From Lawsonella clevelandensis (lineage in GTDB: Bacteria; Actinomycetota; Actinomycetes; Mycobacteriales; Mycobacteriaceae): a DNA stretch of 64,000 nucleotides. Below the pieces are notes generated by a model. It saw nothing but the letters and a program-made list of their open reading frames with translations, was not told the origin of the DNA and did no database searches. The position numbers and the translations under genes were made by a program. The stretch's first letter is position 1. Each line of letters starts with the position of its first letter. Where the stretch lies: the NCBI RefSeq assembly GCF_001293125.1, contig NZ_CP009312.1:1711447-1775446 (forward strand), written 5' to 3'. This document shows positions 56,841-64,000 of this stretch, piece by piece.

Positions 56841-58205
56841 ATGACTTCTGTAGACGCCATCGTGACAACTGATCGCGACCATGTCTGGCACCCCTATAGC
56901 CCAGTTCCCGGCCCACCCCAGCACATTGTCACTGCTGCAGAAGGCCCCTATCTCACTCTCAATATTGATTCCGGTTTTCTTCAAGAAGAAACTCAGAATG
57001 CCCGGGTCGACTGCCACGTTTTAGACGGAATGAGTTCATGGTGGGCAGCTGCGTACGGGTATCGGAACCCCACCCTTGATGCGGCTGCGCACCATCAAAT
57101 CGACACGTTCAGTCACGTCATGTTCGGTGGTCTCACGCATGAGCCGGCAACGACCCTCGCACATACACTCCTCACCCTGGCTCCTGCTGGGCTACACAGT
57201 GTCTTCTTCTGTGATTCTGGTTCTGTGTCGGTAGAAGTCGCCGTCAAGATGGCGCTGCAGTATTGGCGCTCCCACACCGACACGTCCCTGCATCGGAAAA
57301 CACAACTCTTAACGTGGCGCGGTGGTTACCATGGAGATACTTTCACCCCGATGAGTGTGTGCGATCCAGAGGGTGGGATGCATACACTATGGCAAGGCAT
57401 TGTGCAGCCTCAGGTGTTCCTCCCGGTGCCACCCGCGGACCAGGAGACTAGCCTCCGGCCCGGTCCATTGGAGAGCTCCATCGGAGAGTACCTCGCGGAG
57501 GCGGAACGGGTCCTCTCACAACGTGCCGGCACGCTTGCGGCTTGCATTATCGAACCGGTAGTGCAAGGTGCAGGAGGTATGCGCTTCCATCAACCAGAAC
57601 TCGTGCGAGGACTTACTGAGCTGTGTCGCCGTCACCAGGTTCTTGTCATCTTTGACGAGATTGCTACGGGTTTTGGACGGACTGGCACGCTGTTCGCCGC
57701 TGATGCGTGCCGGTGCACCCCCGATATTATGTGCGTTGGCAAAGCCTTGACGGGTGGTTATCTCACAGCTGCCGCGGTACTTGCCACCCGCGACATTGCG
57801 GAGACAATCTCTACTGGTACCGGTGCACTCATGCATGGGCCAACCTTTATGGCCAACCCGCTTGCCTGCGCAATCGGTCAAGCCGCTTGCTCGCTAGCTG
57901 TGACAGCTGTCGAGGAGGGCCAGGCAGCGCGGATTGAACGAGAGCTACGGCGTGGCCTTGCGGCAGCATGTGATCTTCCAGGAGTCGCAGATGTGCGTGT
58001 AAAAGGGGCAATTGGGGTTATCCAATTGGTAAGTCCAGCTGCTCTCAATTGTGATGCGGCAACGGCAGCCGCGCTGCGGGAGGGTGTCTGGCTGCGCCCA
58101 TTCCGGGATCTCATCTACTGCATGCCGCCTTTTATTTGCAGCGATGAGCAGATCGCCACCATATGTCGTGGGATGGTTGCGGCTGCACAAACTGCCACGG
58201 TGTAA
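56841..58205 (+). CDS. bioA: Adenosylmethionine--8-amino-7-oxononanoate aminotransferase
   Basis: PLP-dependent aminotransferase of 454 aa that makes 7,8-diaminopelargonate from KAPA using SAM as amino donor. HVWHPYS (14-20), the DGMSSWWAAAYGY segment, FFCDSGSVSVEVAVKMA, FDEIATGFGRTG with Asp272, and the PLP Lys301 (CVGKALTGGY) are all present. About 13 extra residues precede DGMSSWW compared with typical BioA. GGAAGG lies upstream. bioD follows after 53 bp; no bioF lies between. Confidence 0.95.
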   Translation: MTSVDAIVTTDRDHVWHPYSPVPGPPQHIVTAAEGPYLTLNIDSGFLQEETQNARVDCHVLDGMSSWWAAAYGYRNPTLDAAAHHQIDTFSHVMFGGLTHEPATTLAHTLLTLAPAGLHSVFFCDSGSVSVEVAVKMALQYWRSHTDTSLHRKTQLLTWRGGYHGDTFTPMSVCDPEGGMHTLWQGIVQPQVFLPVPPADQETSLRPGPLESSIGEYLAEAERVLSQRAGTLAACIIEPVVQGAGGMRFHQPELVRGLTELCRRHQVLVIFDEIATGFGRTGTLFAADACRCTPDIMCVGKALTGGYLTAAAVLATRDIAETISTGTGALMHGPTFMANPLACAIGQAACSLAVTAVEEGQAARIERELRRGLAAACDLPGVADVRVKGAIGVIQLVSPAALNCDAATAAALREGVWLRPFRDLIYCMPPFICSDEQIATICRGMVAAAQTATV

Positions 58206-58258
58206 ACAGCGCAGACGCATCTTGTGCCTTGCAGAGAGTCTCGGAAACGAGGAGAAGA

Positions 58259-59065
58259 ATGACGAAGATTGTTGTCGTGACGGGAACCAACACTGATGTT
58301 GGAAAGACCATCACCACCGCGAGTGCAATTGCAGCTACCCGTGTACGGGCCCCCCATCTTCAGGTAGGCCTTATCAAACCGGCGCAGACGGGGGAAGTGG
58401 CCGTCGAGAAAAACTCTCTCGGCTATACCGAGTGCGGAGACTGCGGGGATGTTGCTGTTGTGCGTGCCCTGTTGGGAGAAACTGCGGAGACACCGGCGCC
58501 CCTCCCGGTGTGGGAGGGGATACGGTACCCCGAACCACTAGCCCCGGATATGGCCGCGCGTCGCGCTGGAATGGAGTTGTGGGATGCGGCCCACTTTGCC
58601 GATGTTATTGAGGAGGCAGCCCGAGACGTCGATGTGTTGTTTGTTGAAGGGGCCGGTGGTCTACTGGTTGGGTTGGGAGAGGAGTCGTGCGGTGCACCGA
58701 CTACGCTCGTGGAGATAGCACAGGAAACGGCGCGTCGAAACACCGCACATGAGGTGCTCATACTGCTCGTCTCTCAACCTCATTTAGGAATGCTGAACCA
58801 GTGCGTTCTCACCTGGCGCGAACTACAGCGCGCAGGATTGTCATTAGCTGGAATTGTCTTTGGGACGTGGTCAGAAAATCCTGATCTTCCGATGCGGCTT
58901 AATGCGGACGAAGTACTCCGACTGACGGGGGTGCCAGTTATCGGTAGAATCCCATGTGGGGTAGGGAAGTTCCAGCCGCAGCAGTCGGGCAGTGTGGCAG
59001 CAGCAGGTGACCAGTGGTGGAGTCAGCTTCCGTGGTGTGATTCCGGGGAAGCTTCTAGACAGTGA
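58259..59065 (+). CDS. bioD: Dethiobiotin synthetase
   Basis: Cytoplasmic ATP-dependent carboxylase of 268 aa closing the ureido ring. The P-loop GTNTDVGKT (8-16), KPAQTG and VEGAGGLLVGL are typical. GAGGAGA sets the ATG at 58259; a reading from 58163 begins inside bioA. Length is slightly above the usual 225-235 because of inserts after the P-loop and near the C-terminus. The 3' end overlaps the convergent bioQ by 11 bp. Confidence 0.95.
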   Translation: MTKIVVVTGTNTDVGKTITTASAIAATRVRAPHLQVGLIKPAQTGEVAVEKNSLGYTECGDCGDVAVVRALLGETAETPAPLPVWEGIRYPEPLAPDMAARRAGMELWDAAHFADVIEEAARDVDVLFVEGAGGLLVGLGEESCGAPTTLVEIAQETARRNTAHEVLILLVSQPHLGMLNQCVLTWRELQRAGLSLAGIVFGTWSENPDLPMRLNADEVLRLTGVPVIGRIPCGVGKFQPQQSGSVAAAGDQWWSQLPWCDSGEASRQ

Positions 59066-59624
59066 GCCCAGCCGTAATTGCGCTGAGACCAGCTGACAGA
59101 ATATCTGCTGATGCGTCGGTGGACGTGTCTGTATCTGCTAGTTCTGCGAGTTGTCGGCGGGTTTGCTCATCGACGAGTGCTCCAAGAATGAAGAGCAGCA
59201 GTGCCCGGGCATGTACCTGTGGAGTTGAACTGACCTCGCTGACGTAGCTAGTCAGGAGATCTAACTGTGGGAAATGCGCAGTCTGGGCAGCGAGCGCGGC
59301 ACTCAATAATTCGCTACCGTCCCGGAAGGAAAGAGCGCGGGTACGGAGATCCTCCGCCACTGTCGCCACGTGTTGAGCCCAGGCGGAGCTGGTGGTGAGG
59401 TGAATGGCGGGTAAGGGAGGCTCGAGGGAAGGACTATCGCAGGAGAGTATGTAGGAGCACACTGCACCGAGGAGTGCTTGTTTGTTGGGGAAGTACCAGT
59501 AGAGTGCCCCAGGCTGAACTCCTAGTTGGCGAGCAACCTTGCGAATTGAGAGATCCTGTAGGCCATAGGTCTGCAGGATATCAATAGCAGCATGCACGAT
59601 GAGGTCACGAGAAAGCTGCGACAT
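59055..59624 (-). CDS. bioQ: TetR-family biotin repressor BioQ
   Basis: A 189-aa regulator with an N-terminal TetR helix-turn-helix (LSIRKVARQLGVQPGALYWYFPNKQALLGAV, about 25-55) and a C-terminal ligand-binding domain. It is divergent from bioB with the operator 59658-59672 between them, and a matching box lies before bioA. This is the arrangement of BioQ in corynebacteria and mycobacteria, which represses biotin genes when biotin is ample. The ligand or co-regulator is not evident from the sequence. Confidence 0.85.
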   Translation of the reverse strand: MSQLSRDLIVHAAIDILQTYGLQDLSIRKVARQLGVQPGALYWYFPNKQALLGAVCSYILSCDSPSLEPPLPAIHLTTSSAWAQHVATVAEDLRTRALSFRDGSELLSAALAAQTAHFPQLDLLTSYVSEVSSTPQVHARALLLFILGALVDEQTRRQLAELADTDTSTDASADILSAGLSAITAGLTV

Positions 59625-59657
59625 GGCATGTCCTTCATAGGAAGTAGAAATTGACGC

Positions 59658-59672
59658 TTAAACGGTGTTCAA
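59658..59672 (+). promoter_or_regulatory. BioQ-type operator between bioQ and bioB
   Basis: TTAAACGGTGTTCAA shares 12 of 15 positions with the box before bioA. It directly follows a TTGACG (59651-59656) that may be the bioB -35, and ends near the bioB start codon, so binding should block bioB and perhaps bioQ. Confidence 0.7.
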
Positions 59673-59680
59673 TGAGAGCT

Positions 59681-60775
59681 ATGTCATACTGTAATTCTAC
59701 GGCAGCAGTGCCACCTCTCGCCGATGTTGCAGCAGCGAATACAACACAGACTACAGTGCTCCCCGCCCCTGCAGAGCTTCCTGAGGATGTGTTAGAAAGA
59801 GCCCGCATCTACGCTTTAGACCTTGGTGTCGCACTTCCTGAACCTGACCTCGTGCACGTTCTTACCTTGCCGATTGACCGGATCCGAGAAGCCCTTGACC
59901 TCGCTCAAGAAGTCCGCGAGAAGTGGTGCGGCCGCGAAGTTGAACTCGAAGGAATTGTCAGCCTCAAAACTGGTGGTTGCCCCGAGGACTGCCATTTCTG
60001 CGCACAATCTGGGCTCTTTGAGTCCCCCGTACGCAGCGCCTGGATTGATATCCCAGCTGTAGTTGAATCTGCCAAACACACGGCAAAGACCGGTGCAGCC
60101 GAGTTCTGTCTTGTCGCCGCCGTCCGTGGTCCCGATAAAAAGCTGATGAGTCAGCTCAAAGCAGCAGTGGAAGCTATCCGGGCCGAAGTGGACATTCACA
60201 TCGCCTGCTCATTAGGAATGCTGACTGACGAGCAAGCAGACGAACTGGCTGCGATGGGTATCCACCGGTATAACCACAATCTTGAAACTGCCCGTTCCTA
60301 CTTCCCCAATGTCGTCACTTCCCACAGCTGGGAGGTTCGACGCCAAACGCTGGAACGAGTTCGCGACCGCGGTATCAAACTGTGCTGCGGCGGCATTATC
60401 GGCTTGGGGGAGAGTATCGAACAGCGTGCTGAATTCGCCACCCAGCTTGCCGAGCTCGGCCCCACCGAAGTTCCCATTAACTTCCTCAACCCCCGTCCTG
60501 GAACACCTTTCGAAAACCATCCCCTCGTCAGCATGGAAGATGCTCTTCGCACTATTACAGCCTTCCGATTCGCACTCCCGAAGGCCACTATCCGGTTCGC
60601 CGGCGGACGTGAAATTACCTTGGGGGAGGAAGGTATGCGTGATGGTCTAACGGGCGGTATTAATGGCTTTATTGCCGGGAACTACCTCACCACGCTCGGC
60701 TGCAGTGCGGAAAGTGACCTCGACATGCTCTCCGAACTTCACATTCCCATTCGGGAAAAGAAAGATGTGCCCTAA
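59681..60775 (+). CDS. bioB: Biotin synthase
   Basis: Radical SAM enzyme of about 364 aa that inserts sulfur into dethiobiotin. The 4Fe-4S motif [11 protein letters not shown] follows SLKTGG, and [45 protein letters not shown] and [11 protein letters not shown] are present. Start is uncertain: ATG 59681 is chosen, ATG 59672 is three codons upstream, and neither has a good Shine-Dalgarno. The TAA overlaps the bsaP ATG (TAATG). Confidence 0.95.
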   Translation: MSYCNSTAAVPPLADVAAANTTQTTVLPAPAELPEDVLERARIYALDLGVALPEPDLVHVLTLPIDRIREALDLAQEVREKWCGREVELEGIVSLKTGGCPEDCHFCAQSGLFESPVRSAWIDIPAVVESAKHTAKTGAAEFCLVAAVRGPDKKLMSQLKAAVEAIRAEVDIHIACSLGMLTDEQADELAAMGIHRYNHNLETARSYFPNVVTSHSWEVRRQTLERVRDRGIKLCCGGIIGLGESIEQRAEFATQLAELGPTEVPINFLNPRPGTPFENHPLVSMEDALRTITAFRFALPKATIRFAGGREITLGEEGMRDGLTGGINGFIAGNYLTTLGCSAESDLDMLSELHIPIREKKDVP

Positions 60776-61026
60776 TGCGCGCAGTAACCAGCACCGAATT
60801 GCGGGACCACCTGCTGCGCGGCAAACCCTATGCGTTTGATCCCTACCGCGGAACTGATCTTGCTCAAGGGGTGCCACGACCCTTTAAAGCCGCGAAACTG
60901 GGCCTTGAACCCTTCCGCTACTGCCCACTGTGTGGCCGTCGAATGGTGACTCAAGTTCTTCCCAACGGTTGGACAGCGCGGTGTTCACGCCACGGCGAGA
61001 TATCGTCCTACCTGTTTGAACACTAG
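60775..61026 (+). CDS. bsaP: Biotin synthase auxiliary protein BsaP (Rv1590 type)
   Basis: An 83-aa protein translationally coupled to bioB (TAATG overlap at 60773-60777). It has a CPLCGRR pair (about residues 50-56) and a further Cys in RCSRHG (about 70-74). Small proteins of this form are fused to bioB operons across Mycobacteriales and were recently reported to be needed for BioB activity, perhaps by handling its auxiliary iron-sulfur cluster. The identification rests on position, size and Cys pattern. Confidence 0.85.
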   Translation: MRAVTSTELRDHLLRGKPYAFDPYRGTDLAQGVPRPFKAAKLGLEPFRYCPLCGRRMVTQVLPNGWTARCSRHGEISSYLFEH

Positions 61027-61059
61027 TAGAGCGATTTCCTACAACAGCTCTGTTGATCT

Positions 61060-61803
61060 TTACTGTGAGGGGTCTTCTGGCTTGGTGGCAGGTGGACGCA
61101 GTATGGCACTTGCATCCGTCACTTCACAGTGTGTATGGGCAAACCGGTAGAGGCGCGCCGGACGGCCTCCTTCGGCGCCGGGTGTTGTTGTGTCCCCCGT
61201 GGGTTCAATAACATGTCGACGCTGGAGGGTGCGTTGCAGGTTAGTGGCATCAACCCGGTAGTGTAGAGCAGCTTCATAAATGGCACGGAGTTCGGAGATC
61301 GTGAACTCTGGTGGGGATAGTGCGAACCCCAGATTGGTGTAGCCCAATTTGCTGACAAGTCGATGTTGCGCGGCAGCGATGATGTCCGCATGGTCGGCGG
61401 TGGTGTGCGGCAGTTGGGAGACCGGGATCCATGCTGTGTCAGCGGGTAGTTGTGGACAAGCAGTGGTGGGGATGAGCCCCAGGAAAGTGGCGGCAATGAC
61501 GCGGCCGTCCCGCCGCCGTCCCGGATCGGAAAAGACGCTCAGCTGCTCAAGGTGAGAAAGGGTGTGGACGTCGACTTTCTCCGAGAGTTGCCGGCTCATG
61601 GATTCGGTAATGGTTTCGTCATCACGGAGCCAGCCACCAGGGAGCGACCAGACTGGGACATGACCGTTGGGGGAGTGGGGGTCTACGAGTGCACGTGCCT
61701 GTTGCCAGAGGAGGACGCAGAGCTCCCAGGCGTCATCGACACTGCGGCGCCTCACCTGGAAGATAGCTACTCGTACTTCCATTCTGCTGGTAACATTCCA
61801 CAT
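61060..61803 (-). CDS. nrtR: NrtR-type Nudix transcriptional regulator of NAD synthesis
   Basis: A 247-aa regulator divergent from nadA. The N-terminal Nudix fold contains a degenerate Nudix box (GGWLRDDETITESMSRQLSEKV, where catalytic REXXEE is RQLSEK), expected for a ligand-sensing rather than hydrolytic domain. The C-terminal winged helix (FTISELRAIYEAALHYRVDATNLQRTLQRRHVIEPTGD, about 165-210) is the NrtR DNA-binding part. A TATAAT on the minus strand (61817-61812) ends 8 nt before the ATG at 61803, favouring that start over 61782. Position matches Rv1593c. Confidence 0.85.
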   Translation of the reverse strand: MWNVTSRMEVRVAIFQVRRRSVDDAWELCVLLWQQARALVDPHSPNGHVPVWSLPGGWLRDDETITESMSRQLSEKVDVHTLSHLEQLSVFSDPGRRRDGRVIAATFLGLIPTTACPQLPADTAWIPVSQLPHTTADHADIIAAAQHRLVSKLGYTNLGFALSPPEFTISELRAIYEAALHYRVDATNLQRTLQRRHVIEPTGDTTTPGAEGGRPARLYRFAHTHCEVTDASAILRPPATKPEDPSQ

Positions 61804-61804
61804 A

Positions 61805-61827
61805 GTTTTCGATTATAAGTCGAAAAC
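61805..61827 (+). promoter_or_regulatory. NrtR operator palindrome between nrtR and nadA
   Basis: A perfect palindrome, GTTTTCGA (61805-61812), a 7-nt AT-rich centre, and TCGAAAAC (61820-61827). The centre carries a TATAAT -10 for nrtR on the minus strand, and TATAAG on the plus strand. A regulator bound here would block nrtR and probably nadA. Confidence 0.72.
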
Positions 61828-61863
61828 CCCTCGAGAACACTCTCTTCAACCTGGGAGCGCACC

Positions 61864-62925
61864 ATGACTGCCCACACACTCGACCATCTAGACTCGCCTC
61901 TCTTGTCTCAGATCACCACCAACGCAGCTGGCACTTATACCGGAATCGTCGGAGACGCCACCTGGGCAGCAGAAGTACGACGACTGGCTGACGCCCGCGA
62001 CGCCGTCCTCCTTGCCCATAACTACGAGCTCCCGGAAATTCAAGACATCGCGGATTACACAGGTGACTCACTAGCTTTGTCGCGAGTCGCTGCCAACGAT
62101 CCACACTCCACCATCGTCTTCTGCGGGGTACACTTCATGGCGGAAACCGCGAAGATTCTCTCCCCAGAAAAGCGCGTCCTTATTCCCGATGCGCGTGCCG
62201 GATGTTCTCTTGCAAGCTCCATTACCGCCGCAGAACTCGCCGCCTGGAAAGCTGAATACCCCGACGCGACGGTAGTGAGCTATGTCAATACCACCGCTGA
62301 GGTAAAAGCCATGACAGATATCTGCTGTACCTCTAGCAACGCTGTGGATGTCGTGCAATCCATCCCCGCGGACCAAGAAGTACTGTTCTGCCCCGACCAG
62401 TTCCTAGGAGCTCACGTCAAGCGGAAAACCGGACGCAACAACATTCACATTTGGATGGGGGAGTGCCACATTCATGCAGACATCAACGGTGACGTCCTCG
62501 CCGAAACAGCCTGCCAGCACCCCGACTCAGACCTCTACATCCACCCCGAGTGTGGATGCACGACCTCAGCTCTCTACCTAGCACAAGAAGGAGTAGTGCC
62601 GCAGGAACAGGTGAAGATCCTATCTACGGGCGGCATGCTGGAAGAAGCAGAAGAAGCAGGTGCATGCGGTGACCATGGAGAGGTGCTTGTCGCTACCGAA
62701 GTGGGAATGCTGCACCAGCTGAAAGCTGTCGCCCCCAATGTCACCTTTACCCCCATTAACCCCCATGCAGCCTGTCCATTCATGAAGATGATCACCCCTG
62801 CCGCACTACTCCGGTGCTTGGCCCTCGGAAAAGACGAGATCGATCTCGACCCAGATACCATTGCCGCAGCCTACCGTCCCGTCGACCGGATGATCTCTAT
62901 CGGAAACAGCCCGGCCGCCCGTTAG
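61864..62925 (+). CDS. nadA: Quinolinate synthase
   Basis: 4Fe-4S enzyme of 353 aa that condenses iminoaspartate with dihydroxyacetone phosphate to quinolinate. [25 protein letters not shown], the three cluster Cys regions ([20 protein letters not shown] or PECGCTTSA, and [11 protein letters not shown]), and the [12 protein letters not shown] segment are all present. GGGAG precedes the ATG. nadB begins 24 nt after the stop. Confidence 0.96.
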   Translation: MTAHTLDHLDSPLLSQITTNAAGTYTGIVGDATWAAEVRRLADARDAVLLAHNYELPEIQDIADYTGDSLALSRVAANDPHSTIVFCGVHFMAETAKILSPEKRVLIPDARAGCSLASSITAAELAAWKAEYPDATVVSYVNTTAEVKAMTDICCTSSNAVDVVQSIPADQEVLFCPDQFLGAHVKRKTGRNNIHIWMGECHIHADINGDVLAETACQHPDSDLYIHPECGCTTSALYLAQEGVVPQEQVKILSTGGMLEEAEEAGACGDHGEVLVATEVGMLHQLKAVAPNVTFTPINPHAACPFMKMITPAALLRCLALGKDEIDLDPDTIAAAYRPVDRMISIGNSPAAR

Positions 62926-62949
62926 CACTCACGGAAAGACATTCCTCCT

Positions 62950-64000
62950 ATGGATACACCATGGACTATGCAGTGTGACCTCGTCATCGTTGGTGCGGGG
63001 GTAGCGGGTCTCTCCGCTGCTGTTGCCGCCCACGAGCAGGGGTTACATGCTGTTATCGTCGACAAAGGCCAATGGCATGAGGGTGCCCGAACGATCCCAC
63101 GCTACCCCAACGCAGCCACCAAGATTGCACAAGGCGGCGTGGCCGTCACCGGTCTCCACGATACCGAGCTGGATACCAATCTTGACGATGCGCTCGCACT
63201 CCACGTGGCAGACACACTCGATGCGGGTGCCGGGCTCTGCGATGAGGAAGCCGTGACCTCCATCATCGAAGGCGGGGCCGCGGCAGTACAGAAACTCATC
63301 GATCTGGGGGGACACTTTGATGCCACCGCAGAGGGGCCACTGAAGCGGACTCGGGAAGGCGGCCACTCTGTCCGTCGCATCATTCACGCAGGCGGAGATG
63401 CAACTGGGGCGGAAGTGCAGCGGTCCCTTGAAGTTGCCTCCGCCGGTACACCGTGCCTCCAGAACGCCCGTGTTACCAGTATTTTTACCGACGCTGACGG
63501 AGTTGTGGGTGTCGGTGTACGCGACCCGCGTGGAGCAGGCTATATTGCTGCCCCATGTGTGCTGCTCGCAACCGGTGGCAATGGACAACTGTTTAACGTC
63601 ACGACTAGCCCAGAAGGCGTCCGTGGGGAAGGATTGTCCCTCGCTCTACGAGCCGGCGCACGCGTGGCAGATATGGAATTCACCCAATTCCATCCCACTG
63701 TGCTCTTCGATTCGCAACGGACCGGTCGGCGCCCACTCATCTCCGAAGCTGTTCGTGGGGAAGGCGCATTGCTCTATGACGCGGCTGGAACTCGCTTCAT
63801 GGTAGGCATTGACCCACGCCTGGAGCTGGCACCCCGCGATATTGTTGCGCGTTCTATCGCCTTGCATATGCGAGAAACGGGGGAGGAGTGCGCGTGGTTG
63901 GATGCCACCCATATTGACCACTTCCATGAACGCTTCCCCACAGTCACCGCGGGCTGCCAAAAAGCCAACATTGACCCGCAGATTCAGCGCATTCCTATCG
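62950..64000 (+). CDS. nadB: L-aspartate oxidase (3'-truncated by window end)
   Basis: Flavoenzyme oxidising L-aspartate to iminoaspartate, the substrate of NadA. The reading frame from ATG 62950 is open to the window end (350 complete codons). The FAD-binding DLVIVGAGVAGLSAAV is at residues 10-25, and TKIAQGGVAV, GGHSVRRIIHAGGDATG, LLATGGNGQLFNVTTSPEGVRGEG, and the substrate-loop region FHPTVLF followed by ISEAVRGEGALL are as in the family. It follows nadA by 24 nt; nadC may lie beyond the window. Confidence 0.95.
   Translation, partial: MDTPWTMQCDLVIVGAGVAGLSAAVAAHEQGLHAVIVDKGQWHEGARTIPRYPNAATKIAQGGVAVTGLHDTELDTNLDDALALHVADTLDAGAGLCDEEAVTSIIEGGAAAVQKLIDLGGHFDATAEGPLKRTREGGHSVRRIIHAGGDATGAEVQRSLEVASAGTPCLQNARVTSIFTDADGVVGVGVRDPRGAGYIAAPCVLLATGGNGQLFNVTTSPEGVRGEGLSLALRAGARVADMEFTQFHPTVLFDSQRTGRRPLISEAVRGEGALLYDAAGTRFMVGIDPRLELAPRDIVARSIALHMRETGEECAWLDATHIDHFHERFPTVTAGCQKANIDPQIQRIPI

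Overview
The window comes from a mycolic-acid-type actinomycete (order Mycobacteriales). Evidence includes mannosyltransferases of PIM/lipomannan synthesis (PimB', MptA), a Wag31-type DivIVA, tandem NlpC/P60 hydrolases, a dcw cluster with mraZ, sepF and divIVA but no ftsA, the PknL/Rv2175c pair, a class II DAHP synthase, RNase AS, and the BioQ/BsaP biotin system. Gene order follows Mycobacterium tuberculosis in two blocks: positions 1-35000 match the Rv2190c-Rv2145c order, and 35600-64000 match a thinned Rv1536-Rv1595 order (ileS, dinX, ansA, lspA, rluD, dnaE1, ilvA, glgX, bioA, bioD, bioB, nadA, nadB). Many genes of those blocks are missing (fadD15, plsC, lppM, bioF and others), which suggests a compact genome. 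A small, lipid-using member of the order such as Lawsonella would fit, but I cannot fix the genus from sequence alone.

Layout. 1-6.8 kb: two secreted cell-wall hydrolases, then pimB', an SRPBCC protein, a ROK glucokinase, RNase AS and aroG. 6.8-14.5 kb: pknL with its partner, mptA, a prenyl synthase, a MetF-like reductase, a GNAT protein, a HEPN protein and a DUF3040 membrane protein. 14.5-35 kb: a non-coding AT-rich stretch, MraZ boxes, then mraZ-rsmH-ftsL-ftsI-murE-murF-mraY-murD-ftsW-murG-murC-ftsQ-ftsZ-pgeF-yggS-sepF-yggT-wag31. 35-39 kb: a T-box-controlled ileS. 39-50 kb: HdeD-like protein, a dinB broken by one amber codon, asparaginase, lipoprotein, lspA, rluD-like, dnaE1, ilvA, yigZ. 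50-57 kb: secreted lipase, glgX and an OafA-type acyltransferase. 57-64 kb: biotin genes with BioQ and two matching operator boxes, then NAD genes with an NrtR-type regulator and a palindromic operator.

The genes combine envelope building (peptidoglycan precursors, septal synthesis, PIM/LM, polyprenyl chains) with cofactor synthesis (biotin, NAD, folate one-carbon) and core replication/translation. No mobile elements, CRISPR arrays, rRNA or tRNA genes were found. The most unusual points are a PgeF homologue with all three usual metal-site residues replaced, a single-codon nonsense mutation in dinB, the absence of bioF between bioA and bioD, phased MraZ boxes, BioQ and NrtR operators visible by eye, a translational T-box at ileS, and a recurring promoter architecture in which a -10 hexamer lies 6-7 nt before the start codon (probable leaderless genes).
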